Of a stretch of DNA of 64,000 nucleotides, positions 36,532-45,799 are shown piece after piece. The position numbers and the translations under genes are program-made. The first letter of the stretch is position 1, and the number at the start of each line of letters is the position of its first letter. This DNA comes from JANELJ01 sp024511395 (GTDB lineage: Bacteria; Pseudomonadota; Gammaproteobacteria; GRL18). The stretch is from NCBI GenBank assembly GCA_963681975.1, contig OY820613.1, positions 1,984,001-2,048,000 on the forward strand, written 5' to 3'. Under the pieces are notes generated by a model. It searched no databases. It worked only from the letters and a program-made list of their open reading frames with translations, and had not been told where the DNA came from.

Positions 36532-36860
36532 TCAATAGCCAGATGTTCATGACCTTGTTTTTCCCTTACGCTATTTAGCCAGCTAACAAAACAATCCAAC
36601 CGGTTATCTGGCGATAAACTCCCTATAATTCGGGCTATTGTATGGCGCCAGGGTATGCCTTGTTTGAATGCACGGTATTTTCTTAACCACTCCAGCTTTG
36701 ATTCACCAAAGCATTGAATGTCTTTCCAGCCTTCTGCTCTACATAAAATAGCCACCAGGGTTAAAAATACTATATCCAGTAATTCGTACCGGATGTTTAT
36801 ATCTGTTCGGCCGTCTTGTAGTGATTTAAAATGAGGGTCAAAGTTCATCAGAGTCTCCAA
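36532..36860 (-). pseudogene. ISAs1-family transposase, N-terminal fragment
   Basis: 110 codons starting METLMNFDPHFKSLQDGRTD, then YELLDIVFLTLVAILCRAEGW, FGESKLEWLRKY and GIPWRHTIARII. This is the H-repeat/ISAs1 N-terminal pattern. It is cut after HEHLAIE by the end of IS copy D. The catalytic part is absent. Confidence 0.87.
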
Positions 36861-37026
36861 ATGCTTACTTTAAAGATCTGAGCCTCATCTTTCAAATTAG
36901 TTCAATTTAGTTCAATTTAATTTCTGGTTGCTTTTTGAGCAAAGTATGATCCGGCCCTGAATTAGTTGCTAAAACCCATAATTAATCAGTTGAAAATATT
37001 GCAAAATTTAAAAAAAGCATATACCT

Positions 37027-37092
37027 TATAATAAGTTTATTATTTATAAGCTTATAAACACAGATATAAAAATAGCTAACTTAAAAGGCTCC
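37027..37092 (+). promoter_or_regulatory. Detached promoter and ribosome binding site of the 63-residue gene
   Basis: TATAAT at 37027-37032 in AT-rich sequence, then AAAAGG at 37083-37088 just before the IS21-like element. When the element and one copy of GCTCC are removed, this AAAAGG lies about 9 bases ahead of ATG 39752. The promoter call is from pattern only. Confidence 0.5.
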
Positions 37093-37196
37093 TGCGTATT
37101 CTGCTGATGGTGAACACCAATTCTGATCCATCATGAACACCCATTCTGTTCTATCGTGAACACCCAACCCTGCCCACACATTGGCGTACAGTCTTT

Positions 37197-37952
37197 TTAC
37201 CCTAAGTGTTCACCATCCGTCAATGATGAGCGTGTTTTTCGCATCGATTCACCTTTTAATTTAAGTCGGTGGGCATTGTGCATAAGCCGATCTAAAATGG
37301 CATCGGCAATCGTATTGTCACCGATAGACTGATGCCACTGATCAGTGGGTAACTGACTGAGCATAATGGTTGATGCATGTCCATGGCGATCATCCATCAA
37401 TTCCATTAAGTCATTGCGCTGTACCGCTTTTAACAGTTCCAGTCCCCAGTCATCAATGATCAGCAGCTCTGTTTTGGCCAGAGACTGAAGTGTTTTGAGG
37501 TAAGTACCGTCTGCTTTGCTCCGGGTAAGCATCATTAATAACCGGGACAACCGGTAATATTTAACACTATGACCTTTCATACACGCCGTATGCCCCGGTG
37601 CACAGGCAATAAAGGTTTTACCACTGCCACAGGGGCCAGTGATCAGAATGTTCTGAGCTTTGTTTAACCAGTCACATTGCAGAAGTGAAGCCATGACAGA
37701 TTGCTGTAAACCTCCGGGATGCAGATAATCAATATCCTGGGCATGTGCAGCCAGTTTAAAGCGGGCGGCTTTAATCAGCCGCTTTTGCTTTCTCTGCTCT
37801 CTTTCCCGGGCTTCGCTGTCGGCCAGTAATTGTATTCGCTGCTCAAAGGACAGGCCTTCATAGGTGCCCGGCTGCTCAATCTGGCTAAGCAGGGCATCGG
37901 CCATGCCGGTGAGTTTTAATTGTCGAAGTTGGGTAATGGTTTGTTCTAACAT
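37197..37952 (-). CDS. istB: IS21-family helper ATPase IstB
   Basis: 251 residues. LEQTITQLRQLKLTGMADALLSQ at the start, Walker A ILITGPCGSGKTFIACA near residue 105 and Walker B LLIIDDWGLE near 170, then QLPTDQWHQSIGDNTIADAILDRLMHNAHRLKLKGESMR. These are standard IstB features. IstB is the AAA+ regulator that helps IstA choose targets. It appears intact. Confidence 0.93.
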   Translation of the reverse strand: MLEQTITQLRQLKLTGMADALLSQIEQPGTYEGLSFEQRIQLLADSEAREREQRKQKRLIKAARFKLAAHAQDIDYLHPGGLQQSVMASLLQCDWLNKAQNILITGPCGSGKTFIACAPGHTACMKGHSVKYYRLSRLLMMLTRSKADGTYLKTLQSLAKTELLIIDDWGLELLKAVQRNDLMELMDDRHGHASTIMLSQLPTDQWHQSIGDNTIADAILDRLMHNAHRLKLKGESMRKTRSSLTDGEHLG

Positions 37953-37967
37953 GCTGATACTCCCTGG

Positions 37968-39524
37968 TTAGTGATAGCTTTTGGGGCCACGAATGTTCTC
38001 ATGAGACTGTGGTAATGAAGAAGGTTCTTTCTGTTCAAAGAAGTCAGGCTGTAACTTATCCTGATTGCTGAGCAATATAGACTTAATGTGCTTCAGCCGG
38101 TTGAGATTTTTATGATTGGCAATCTGGCAGGCCTTATTTAAACGCTCATTAGGATATTGTCGGGACAGATTGAGTAAGCCCGGGCAAACCCGGTAAGCCT
38201 GCTCTTCATGCTGCTTTTGTTTCAACTGGCTTTTAACCCGGATAAGCACTTCATCACCAATATCCTTAGCCCAGTTCATTAATCGCCCTGGTGTCCATTG
38301 ATGGTGTTTCTTATGGCGCTCTGGCATATGGGCCGGTACGGTGGTGGTACCAGAATGGTATTGTCTGGCATGCTGACAGATGCACCGGTTATGAAAGTAC
38401 ATCTCTATTAAGAATGCTTTGGCATGCACTTCCGGTTTTTCACCCACCAGATGATGAGGTACTGAATACAGGTGTCCGTCAAACTGAATATGGTAATCCA
38501 CATTGACTTTGACGGTTTTGATTTCAGTAAACTCAAACGCCTGTTTGGGCAGTGGCAGCAGTGCCGGTTTATCCAGCAAGTCAAACCACTGTTGCCGGGT
38601 GCCTTTAAGCTGCTTAAAGGGTTTGTTGTTGACCTCTTCAAGCAGGCCATGGATCTGCTGATTGAGCTCTGTCAGTGAGAAGAACGTTTGATGACGTAAA
38701 CGAGCCAGGATCCAGCGTTCTATAATCTGCACACCCACTTCAGCTTTGGCTTTATCCTGAGGCTTTCGGGGTCTGGCAGGAACGATGGCTGTACCATAAT
38801 GAGCCGCCATCTGCTGGTAAGACATATTAATATCCGGATCGTACCGACAGGCCCGGGTGGTACTGCTTTTAAGATTATCAGGAATTAACAGTACGGGAAC
38901 CCCTTTTATAAATTCAAAGGTTCTTACATGACTGCCGATCCAGTCCGGCAGGCGTTGGCTCCAGGTAGCTTCTGCATAGGTGTAATTGGAAGCACCTAAT
39001 ACGGCAACAAAAATCCGGGCAAACTGAATTTCACCAGTGTCCTGCTGAACAACAGGAACGGTTTGACCGGCATAATCAACAAAGAGTTTTTCTCCCGCCT
39101 TATGATGCTGACGCATGGAGCGTTTCTGTTTCTTTTACCATTGCTGGTACAGCATGCAGTACTGTGGATAGCTGTAACAGCGGTTTGGGTATTGTTGTGT
39201 GTATTCTTCCCAAAGCAGGAGCCTGGTCATTCCTTTGCGTTTGAGTTCCCGATAGACCTCTGACCAGTCAGGGAGCTGGAATGCGCTGGAAACCCGGGTA
39301 TCGGCCTGGGGGTAAAACCGACTGGCCAGTTGTTGATCGTCCAGTTGTTCAATGGCGGGCCAGTCCAGATCAAGAGCCTCTGCTTTACTGCAGATTTTTT
39401 GTACGGCACCCAGGCTTAATCGCAGGCTGGTTTTTATCTGGCGCAGGCTGAGTTTGGCTTGCAGTCTGAGTCTTAATATTGTTCGTAATTGTCGCATTGA
39501 TAGTCTCTTTGTTGGCATAACCAT
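37968..39524 (-). pseudogene. istA: IS21-family transposase IstA with one nonsense codon
   Basis: The N-terminal 129 codons (HTH: LRLRLQAKLSLRQIKTSLRLSLGAVQ) and the C-terminal 382 codons (RQHHKAGEKLFVDYAGQTV, VLLIPDNLKSSTTRA, IVPARPRKPQDKAKAEVGVQIIERW) are in the same frame. A single TAA at 39135-39137 after MLYQQW separates them. The expected residue is probably leucine (TTA to TAA). Otherwise the DDE domain is complete, so this is a recent inactivation. Confidence 0.9.
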
Positions 39525-39751
39525 TCCCCAATAAAAATCAGGGAGGTTAGCAGTTATTGAATATCAATGTGTGGGAAAGGATTCTGAACCATCGTGAACA
39601 CTGATTCTGGAAAAACAGTAAAAGTGTTCACGATGAGATCAGAATCGGCGTTCACGATAGAACAGAATGGGTGTTCATGATGGTTCAGAAACAGTGTTCA
39701 CGATAAATCAGAATCAGTGTTCATGATCGGCCAGAATATGCAGCTCCCAAA

Positions 39752-39943
39752 ATGACCGATGCAAACTGGAAACTCAAAGATGGTGCTGAACTGAATGTTG
39801 ACGATGTAGCAAAAATCGCCTGTGCACTAAAATCCTTATCCGCATATAGCACCCTAGTATGCGCTGAAGAAGACAGTCCGGAAGATCTGGAGCAAATTGT
39901 TAAGGAAGGTATGGAAGCGATGGAAAAAATATTTGAAATTTAA
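39752..39943 (+). CDS. Small acidic protein of unknown function, 63 residues
   Basis: MTDANWKLKDGAELNVDDVA followed by KIACALKSLSAYSTLVCAEE and an acidic helical end. No family recognised. The gene looks real: the sequence before the IS21-like insertion supplies a ribosome binding site and TATAAT box when the element is removed, and a strong terminator follows at 40023. With the element in place it has no obvious binding site of its own, so translation may depend on the IS end. Confidence 0.6.
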   Translation: MTDANWKLKDGAELNVDDVAKIACALKSLSAYSTLVCAEEDSPEDLEQIVKEGMEAMEKIFEI

Positions 39944-40022
39944 CACGAATCTAAACTTATTAAACGTCTATTAAGCTCATAATCCGGTAAGGGGGACTGC
40001 CGGTTTATCGCTGATGCAAAAG

Positions 40023-40046
40023 GCCTGATTTTTTCAGGCTTTTTTT
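40023..40046 (+). terminator. Rho-independent terminator after the 63-residue gene
   Basis: GCCTGA at 40023-40028 pairs with TCAGGC at 40034-40039, followed by seven T residues. Another short stem, CCGGTA with TGCCGG, lies just upstream near 39983-40003. The stretch between the stop codon and this terminator might hold a small RNA, but nothing is recognised. Confidence 0.9.
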
Positions 40047-40062
40047 ATGGGAAAAAAGAAAC

Positions 40063-40188
40063 GTTCAGCGTTCAGCGTTCAGCGTTCAGCGTTCAGCGTT
40101 CAGCGTTCAGCGTTCAGCGTTCAGCGTTCAGCGTTCAGCGTTCAGCGTTCAGCGTTCAGCGTTCAGCGTTCAGCGTTCAGCGTTCAGC
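40063..40188. repeat. Tandem heptamer GTTCAGC, 18 perfect copies
   Basis: 126 bases made of 18 exact copies of GTTCAGC, starting 17 bases after the terminator and ending about 50 bases before IS copy E. No copy shows a change, so it is recent or kept uniform. It lies between genes. No protein frame through it has a start codon. Confidence 0.98.
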
Positions 40189-40240
40189 AAAAAGTTTAAA
40201 ACCGCTTTTTCTTCAGTCAAGTAAAAAATTAAAATATTTA

Positions 40241-41254
40241 GCCCGACCTGAATAAATCATAGCACATTGATTTATAAGGAAATATTGGCGAATTATGGGT
40301 GTTAAATTTGCAGGTTTTTGGTAAAATAAGCCTTATTACCTTGCAAATTTCCAGACCAGAATGAAGCCAGAGAAACAGCCAAAAATACCTCAGGAAGACC
40401 TGTTCAGGATGCGCCTTGAAAACATGCTGGACATAAACCATGAGTTGATTAAGTTATCAAAACACATAGACTGTGAAAGTCCTGATAAAGAATGGGGTGC
40501 TCTGTTTGTATCCACTAAAGGTGCTCCTGCCATTCGTACTCGATTGATTGCAGGATTGCATTACCTGAAACACCTGCATGATTTATCAGATGAACAGGTA
40601 GTAAAAGGCTGGACAGAAAATCCGTACTGGCAATATTTTTGTGGAGAAGAATACTTTCAGCATAAGATGCCCATACACCCTACGACCATGACCAAATGGC
40701 ATAACCGGCCGGGTAAATCAGGCAGTGAAAAATTACTGATTGAAACCATTAAAGCCGGACTAAAGAGTAAAACTATCAAGCCTGGCAGTTTAAAGAAAGT
40801 CACGGTAGATACTACCGTACAGGAAAAGAGCATCGCTTTTCCAACCGATTCAAAGCTCCTGAACAAAGCCAGAGAAAACCTGGTTAAACTGTCCAAAGAG
40901 CACGGTATTAAACTGCGCCAGAACTATAATCGGGTTGGGCCGCAATATGTACTAATGGCCAGTCGTTATGCTCATGCAAAACAGTTTTTTTATCTCAGGT
41001 CAGAAGCGAGGCGTTACCCGAAGTATTAAAAATGCATTAAAACAGCGCAGTGTGATTGAGCCTGAAATCGGTCATATGAAAAACGATGGCCGTTTAGGCC
41101 GCTGGTCATAACTTAAGAAAGCTCCTCAATAAGCTCCGGCTTTTGTGGCTCAAAATTATTTCCGGTTTGATGGGATATTTTATCAAACCAGAACAATCAG
41201 CCGCTTTAAACCTGGCTTGATGTCAGGCTTAAAACGGTATTATTCAGGTTGAAC
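40241..41254. mobile_element. IS5-like element, copy E (two internal deletions)
   Basis: 1014 bp. Ends are GCCCGACCTGAATAA and GTTCAACCTGAATAA. The flanks are TATTTA (40235-40240) and TAATTA (41255-41260), a duplication with one change. The interior lost a large part of the transposase centre and a second piece near the 3' end. Confidence 0.9.
40361..41220 (+). pseudogene. IS5-like transposase, copy E, broken
   Basis: The N-terminal 209 residues are normal up to RYAHAKQF. The frame then jumps to the sequence encoding ISGQKRGVTRSIK in another frame and stops. The later part lacks DRCYLKGAVGDAINVVMVA. It keeps the first aspartate region but not the rest of the DDE centre. Confidence 0.9.
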
Positions 41255-41338
41255 TAATTAAAATATTCACTCTTAATTCTTCTCTTCCATTTCCCCGAAA
41301 ACTCAAGGATAATATTTGTTTCTTAACAGGAGTATTTG

Positions 41339-42187
41339 ATGAAGTTCAGTGTTGAAGAATTCCACAACTGGGAAAACAAAAAAGTCACCTTATTGGGCAT
41401 GTCAGGGGTCGGTAAAACCTATTTATCCACCTTATTAAGAGATTCCCAATGGTTTCATTTTTCCGGGGATTACCGCATAGGTACCCGCTATCTTGATGAA
41501 CCCATTATGGATATAATTAAGCAGCAGGCCATGCAGGTTCCCTTTCTCAAGGAATTACTCAGAAACGACTGGATATCCATTAAAAACAATATCAAGATTC
41601 ACGATCTGGGTCCGGTACTGAGCTATATCGGCAAACTGGGCGATCCTGAACAGGGTGGTGTCGAACTGGAAGATTTTATTCAGCGCCAAGCCTGTTATCG
41701 TGAGGGGGAAATAGCCGCCATGCATGATGTACCCTCTTTTATAGAAAAAGCTCAGAAAATATACGGCTACCAGCATTTTGTTAACGATGTTGGCGGTAGT
41801 TTGTGTGAACTGGATGAACCTTCGGTAATCAATACCCTAGTTAAACATACCATGATCCTCTACATCCAGGTAACCGATAAAGAAGAAGAAAACAAACTAA
41901 TTGAACGAGCCAAAAGCGCACCCAAACCCCTGTACTACCGCCCGGATTTTCTACAGGAACAGCTGGCAATTTATCTTGCTGAAAACGACCTGCAATATGC
42001 CGCCCAGATGAATCCCGATGAATTTACCCGCTGGATTTTTCCACGCCTGTTTCACTCTCGGATCCCGCGCTATGAAGCGATAGCCGGACCATACGGTTAT
42101 ACAGTTACTTCTCAGGAAGTCGCCCAGGTCAGGGATCAGAATGATTTTCTTGAGTTGCTCGAAACCACCATTGCCCGTGCCGAATAA
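41339..42187 (+). CDS. P-loop ATPase of unknown function next to metA
   Basis: 282 residues from ATG 41339, with AGGAG upstream; a TTG three bases earlier is less likely. MKFSVEEFHNWENKKVTLLG is followed by Walker A GMSGVGKTYLS near residue 20. Later parts read FSGDYRIGTRYLDEPIMD, HFVNDVGGSLCELDE and ILYIQVTDKEEENKLIERAK. The last of these suggests a nucleotide-kinase-like fold. It ends 11 bases before metA, and homologous ATPase genes sit beside metA in some other gammaproteobacteria, to my recollection. No function is known. Confidence 0.75.
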   Translation: MKFSVEEFHNWENKKVTLLGMSGVGKTYLSTLLRDSQWFHFSGDYRIGTRYLDEPIMDIIKQQAMQVPFLKELLRNDWISIKNNIKIHDLGPVLSYIGKLGDPEQGGVELEDFIQRQACYREGEIAAMHDVPSFIEKAQKIYGYQHFVNDVGGSLCELDEPSVINTLVKHTMILYIQVTDKEEENKLIERAKSAPKPLYYRPDFLQEQLAIYLAENDLQYAAQMNPDEFTRWIFPRLFHSRIPRYEAIAGPYGYTVTSQEVAQVRDQNDFLELLETTIARAE

Positions 42188-42198
42188 GTGAGATAGCT

Positions 42199-43263
42199 AT
42201 GCCTCTGGTTGCCCATAATCAACTCCCCTCCTTTGATCGCCTCCGTCACGAAGGGATCCGTGTACTGCAGCCCGATGCTGCCATGCATCAGGACATCAGA
42301 GAACTGCATATCGGCCTGTTAAACATGATGCCCGATGCCGCCCTAGCGGCCACAGAACGGCAGTTTTTCCGACTCATTGGAGAAAGCAACCCCATTGCAC
42401 AGTTTTATGTGCATCCTTTTACTCTCACCAAAATCCCCCGGTCTGAGAAAGCTCAGGCTTATATTGAGCAGTATTATGAAAGTTTTGATACTATCAGAAA
42501 TATGGGACTGGACGCCCTGATTGTTACGGGCGCCAATGTTGCCGGTCCGGAGCTTTCACAACAGCCTTTCTGGACCCCCTTAATCGAGATATTTGACTGG
42601 GCATGGGACAACGTAACGTCCACTCTATGCTCCTGCCTAGCCACCCATGCAGTTATGGAGTTTCGATATCAGCAGAAGCGTGTACATCAGGGGCATAAAA
42701 TATGGGGTATCTATCCGCACCATATTGTTAATAAAAGCCACCCGCTTATTAATGATATCAACACCTGTTTTGATATACCGCATTCACGCTGGAATGCGGT
42801 ATCTTCTCAACAGTTTAAAGACAGCCGATTAAAAGTTCTGGTGGAATCAGACAGCGGCATGGTTCACCTGGCCACCAGTGAAGACGGCTTTCGTACTATT
42901 TTTTTTCAGGGTCATCCCGAATACGATACCATCTCTTTATTAAAAGAATATAAACGCGAGGTCCTGCGTTATCAGCAGGGTGAAATCTCTGTCTATCCGC
43001 CCTTTCCTGAAAATTATCTGGGCACTTTTGCCAAAGCCGTACTTAATGAATACCGTTACAGAACACAGCAGGCTATGGAAAAAAATACTGAATTACCAGA
43101 GTTTCCGGAAAAACTGATCCAGAACACCATTGACAATACCTGGCACGATTCAGCCGTAGAAGTGGTCGGTAACTGGATGGGACTGACTTACCAGCTAACC
43201 CATAAGGAACGGCATCTGCCCTTTATAGACGGTATTGATCCTGATAATCCGCTTAATTTATAA
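42199..43263 (+). CDS. metA: Homoserine O-succinyltransferase MetA
   Basis: 354 residues. RELHIGLLNMMPDAALAATERQFFRLIG is the family N-terminal signature. The acyl-transfer cysteine lies in STLCSCLATHAVMEF, and FFQGHPEYDTISLLKEY supplies the histidine-glutamate pair of the class I glutamine amidotransferase-like fold. It activates homoserine, made by Hom (encoded at 56119-57447), for methionine synthesis. Whether succinyl- or acetyl-CoA is used cannot be read with certainty. Probably co-transcribed with the ATPase gene. Confidence 0.92.
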   Translation: MPLVAHNQLPSFDRLRHEGIRVLQPDAAMHQDIRELHIGLLNMMPDAALAATERQFFRLIGESNPIAQFYVHPFTLTKIPRSEKAQAYIEQYYESFDTIRNMGLDALIVTGANVAGPELSQQPFWTPLIEIFDWAWDNVTSTLCSCLATHAVMEFRYQQKRVHQGHKIWGIYPHHIVNKSHPLINDINTCFDIPHSRWNAVSSQQFKDSRLKVLVESDSGMVHLATSEDGFRTIFFQGHPEYDTISLLKEYKREVLRYQQGEISVYPPFPENYLGTFAKAVLNEYRYRTQQAMEKNTELPEFPEKLIQNTIDNTWHDSAVEVVGNWMGLTYQLTHKERHLPFIDGIDPDNPLNL

Positions 43264-43440
43264 ATGTTATTATTCTCCCGGATTATAATCCGCCTTATCC
43301 AGGCCAGTGTACTATGTTCTGGTCAAATTAGTCAGGATGAATTCTATTCACATCAAAGGCAGCAAATGCAAAATAAAATGCGATAGGCCTAGCTGCTATA
43401 CATATATTCCTTCTCCGTGCAATTTATCGTTTTTTTGGTT

Positions 43441-43486
43441 ATATTAAAAGAATAACCAAGCTTTTTCTTGGTTATTCTTTTAATAT
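43441..43486. repeat. Perfect 20-bp inverted repeat between metA and arsC-like gene
   Basis: ATATTAAAAGAATAACCAAG at 43441-43460 is exactly complementary to 43467-43486, with a 6-base loop CTTTTT. It is AT-rich with TTATTCTTTT on the 3' arm. It may end the metA transcript or be the remnant of a small mobile repeat. The rest of 43264-43524 shows nothing recognisable. Confidence 0.9.
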
Positions 43487-43524
43487 AAATTTAACCAGTT
43501 GTTTTAACAGGAATTTAAACCTCC

Positions 43525-43878
43525 ATGAGTACCAAGTTTTTTCATAACCCACGTTGTTCCAAGTCCAGGCAAACCCTGCAGCTTTTAAAAGACAAAGGCG
43601 TTGAACCTGAAATTGTCGAGTATCTGAAAACGCCCCCTACTGAGCAGGAATTAAAAGAAGTTTTAAACCTGCTCGATATGAAACCCCGGGATTTAATGCG
43701 TAAAAAAGAAGCGGAATATAAGGCCAATAACCTGGATGATGAATCTTTGAGTGATGAAGATTTAATTGCCGCTATGGTCAAATTCCCCAAACTGATTGAG
43801 CGTCCTATTGTAATCACTGAAGACAAAAAAGCGGCTTTGGGACGCCCGCCGGAAAGTATACTGGATATTATTGCTTAA
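43525..43878 (+). CDS. arsC: ArsC/Spx-family reductase, arsenate reductase type
   Basis: 117 residues. FFHNPRCSKSRQTLQLLKDKG places the active cysteine at position 11, and the later arginines in FPKLIERPIVI and AALGRPPESIL match glutaredoxin-coupled ArsC. The reaction would be arsenate to arsenite with glutathione. No ars operon is nearby, so the true substrate could differ; YfgD-type homologues look alike. Confidence 0.88.
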   Translation: MSTKFFHNPRCSKSRQTLQLLKDKGVEPEIVEYLKTPPTEQELKEVLNLLDMKPRDLMRKKEAEYKANNLDDESLSDEDLIAAMVKFPKLIERPIVITEDKKAALGRPPESILDIIA

Positions 43879-43951
43879 TTGCATATTACCTGGTTTCCAT
43901 GCAGGAGCATGGGAACCGGGAAAACCATTTGAAACTATAAGCAATAAGATT

Positions 43952-44368
43952 ATGAATACAGAAGCCACTTTAAACCAGAACAACACAACACCCGCTGATC
44001 AAAAACAGACCATGGCCGCCATTATTTCTGAAACTCTGTTTCTGGCTAATTTAATGCTGATCCCGGTGATACCTTTTTTAATACTGTTTTCCATGTATCA
44101 GAAACACAAACACAACCCTGATTCTCTGGCCTTTAATCATATCAGGCAGAATTTTATTGTCAGTATCTGGGCGGGTATTTTTATTGTCTGTGTGGCCGGA
44201 ACTTTTTACTTTTTAAGCGACATCAGTGAAGCGGCCACCTGGACTATTATTATTACTTATATGACCTGTGTTCACAGCGTATTTGTTATGTATGGGATTT
44301 ACGGCTTGTCCAAGGCAATGGGCAGGTATAAAGTCAAGTTTCCATTGATTGGAAAAGATATAGAATAA
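43952..44368 (+). CDS. Small membrane protein, possibly DUF4870-like
   Basis: 138 residues from ATG 43952 (MNTEATLNQNNTTPADQKQ); an upstream frame start at 43871 overlaps arsC and is unlikely. There are three predicted membrane helices: FLANLMLIPVIPFLILFSMY, FIVSIWAGIFIVCVAGTFYFL and WTIIITYMTCVHSVFVMYGIYGL. DSLAFNHIRQNF before helix two recalls the DUF4870 pattern, but the match is weak. Function unknown. Confidence 0.6.
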   Translation: MNTEATLNQNNTTPADQKQTMAAIISETLFLANLMLIPVIPFLILFSMYQKHKHNPDSLAFNHIRQNFIVSIWAGIFIVCVAGTFYFLSDISEAATWTIIITYMTCVHSVFVMYGIYGLSKAMGRYKVKFPLIGKDIE

Positions 44369-44464
44369 TTTGAAAATAAATGTAGTCAGATGAAATTGAA
44401 GATCAGGTTGTTCTGATCTCACTGATATGCATGTTTATTTCCTTGTATTTTTCCAGGATATTTA

Positions 44465-45793
44465 GTCCGACCTGAACAAATCATAGCACATTGATTTATA
44501 AGGAAATATTGTCGAATTATGGGTGTTAAATTTGCAGGTTTTTGGTAAAATAAGCCTTATTACCTTGCAAATTTCCAGACCAGAATGAAGCCAGAGAAAC
44601 AGCCAAAAATACCTCAGGAAGACCTGTTCAGGATGCGCCCTGAAAACATGCTGGACATAAACCATGAGTTGATTAAGTTATCAAAACACATAGACCGGGA
44701 AAGTCTTGATAAAGAATGGGGCGCTCTGTTTGTATCCACTAAAGGTGCTCCTGCCATACGCACTCGATTGATTGCAGGATTGCATTACCTGAAACACCTT
44801 CATGATTTATCAGATGAACAGGTAGTAAAAGGCTGGACAGAAAATCCGTACTGGCAGTATTTCTGTGGTGAAGAATACTTTCAGCATAAGATGCCAATAC
44901 ACCCTACGACCATGACCAAATGGCGTAACCGGCCAGGTAAGTCAGGCAGTGAAAAATTACTGATTGAAACCATTAAAGCCGGACTAAAGAGTAAAACTAT
45001 CAAGCCCGGCAGTTTAAAGAAAGTTACGGTAGATACTACCGTACAGGAAAAGAACATCGCTTTTCCAACCGATTCAAAGCTCCTGAACAAAGCCAGAGAA
45101 AACCTGGTTAAACTGTCCAAAGAGCACGGTATTAAACTGCACCAGAACTATAATCGGGTTGGGCCACAATATGTGTTAATGGCCAGTCGTTATGCTCATG
45201 CAAAACAGTTTAAACGTATGAAGAAAATGAACAATATGAGTGTATCAGTAAAGGCAAAGCTCATAAGCCTTATGAATTTGGTGTTAAAGCCAGTATCGCG
45301 GTAACCAACAAGGAAGGTTTTGTTATTGGTGCTCAAAGCTGTCCGGGCAATCCTTATGATGGACACACTCTACTGCCATAACTGGAACAAATAAAACAGT
45401 TTACAGCCGTACAGCCGGAACAGTGCTTTGTTGACCGGGGTTATCGTGGACATGAAGTAAAAGACACGAAAGTTTTTATCTCAGGTCAGAAGCGAGGCGT
45501 TACCCGAAGTATTAAAAAGGCATTAAAACGGCGCAGTGTGATTGAGCCTGAAATTGGTCATATGAAAAATGATGGCCGTTTAGACCGCTGCTACCTCAAA
45601 GGTGCAGTTGGTGATGCCATTAATGTGGTTATGGTAGCCGCTGGACATAACTTAAGAAAGATCCTCAATAAGCTCCGGCTTTTGTGGCTCAAAATTATTT
45701 CCGGTTTGATGGGATATTTTATCAAACCAGAACAATCAGCCGCTTTAAACCTGGCTTGAGGTCAGGCTTAAAACGGTATTATTCAGGTTGAAC
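44465..45793. mobile_element. IS5-like element, copy F (internally deleted; first of tandem array)
   Basis: 1329 bp, ends GTCCGACCTGAACAA and GTTCAACCTGAATAA. The left flank is TATTTA at 44459-44464. The right end is followed by TACATA and then directly by copy G. It has the same internal deletion and TAA codon as copy D. Confidence 0.92.
44585..45759 (+). pseudogene. IS5-like transposase, copy F, broken
   Basis: Normal from MKPEKQ to MKKMNN, then joined out of frame to the KGKAHKPYEFG region by the same deletion as copy D. A CCATAACTG nonsense codon follows. The C-terminal part from IEPEIGHMKN to NLA is readable. It cannot give a functional enzyme. Confidence 0.92.
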
Positions 45794-45799
45794 TACATA

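Larger units (their letters stand above)
37093..39742. mobile_element. IS21-family insertion sequence
   Basis: 2650 bp. Ends match as inverted repeats (TGCGTATTCTG and TGCATATTCTG). Both ends carry several copies of the sub-terminal motif GTGAACAC-N2-ATTCTG/ATCATGAACACC that is typical of IS21. The flanks are the 5-bp direct repeat GCTCC at 37088-37092 and 39743-39747. It carries istA and istB on the minus strand. Confidence 0.93.

Noticed and set aside
40063..40188. CRISPR array or replication iterons
   Set aside because: The repeats are contiguous heptamers without spacers, and no replication initiator, DnaA box cluster or cas gene is near.
43264..43440. Hidden short gene between metA and the hairpin
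   Set aside because: No frame with a start, binding site and recognisable sequence was found.
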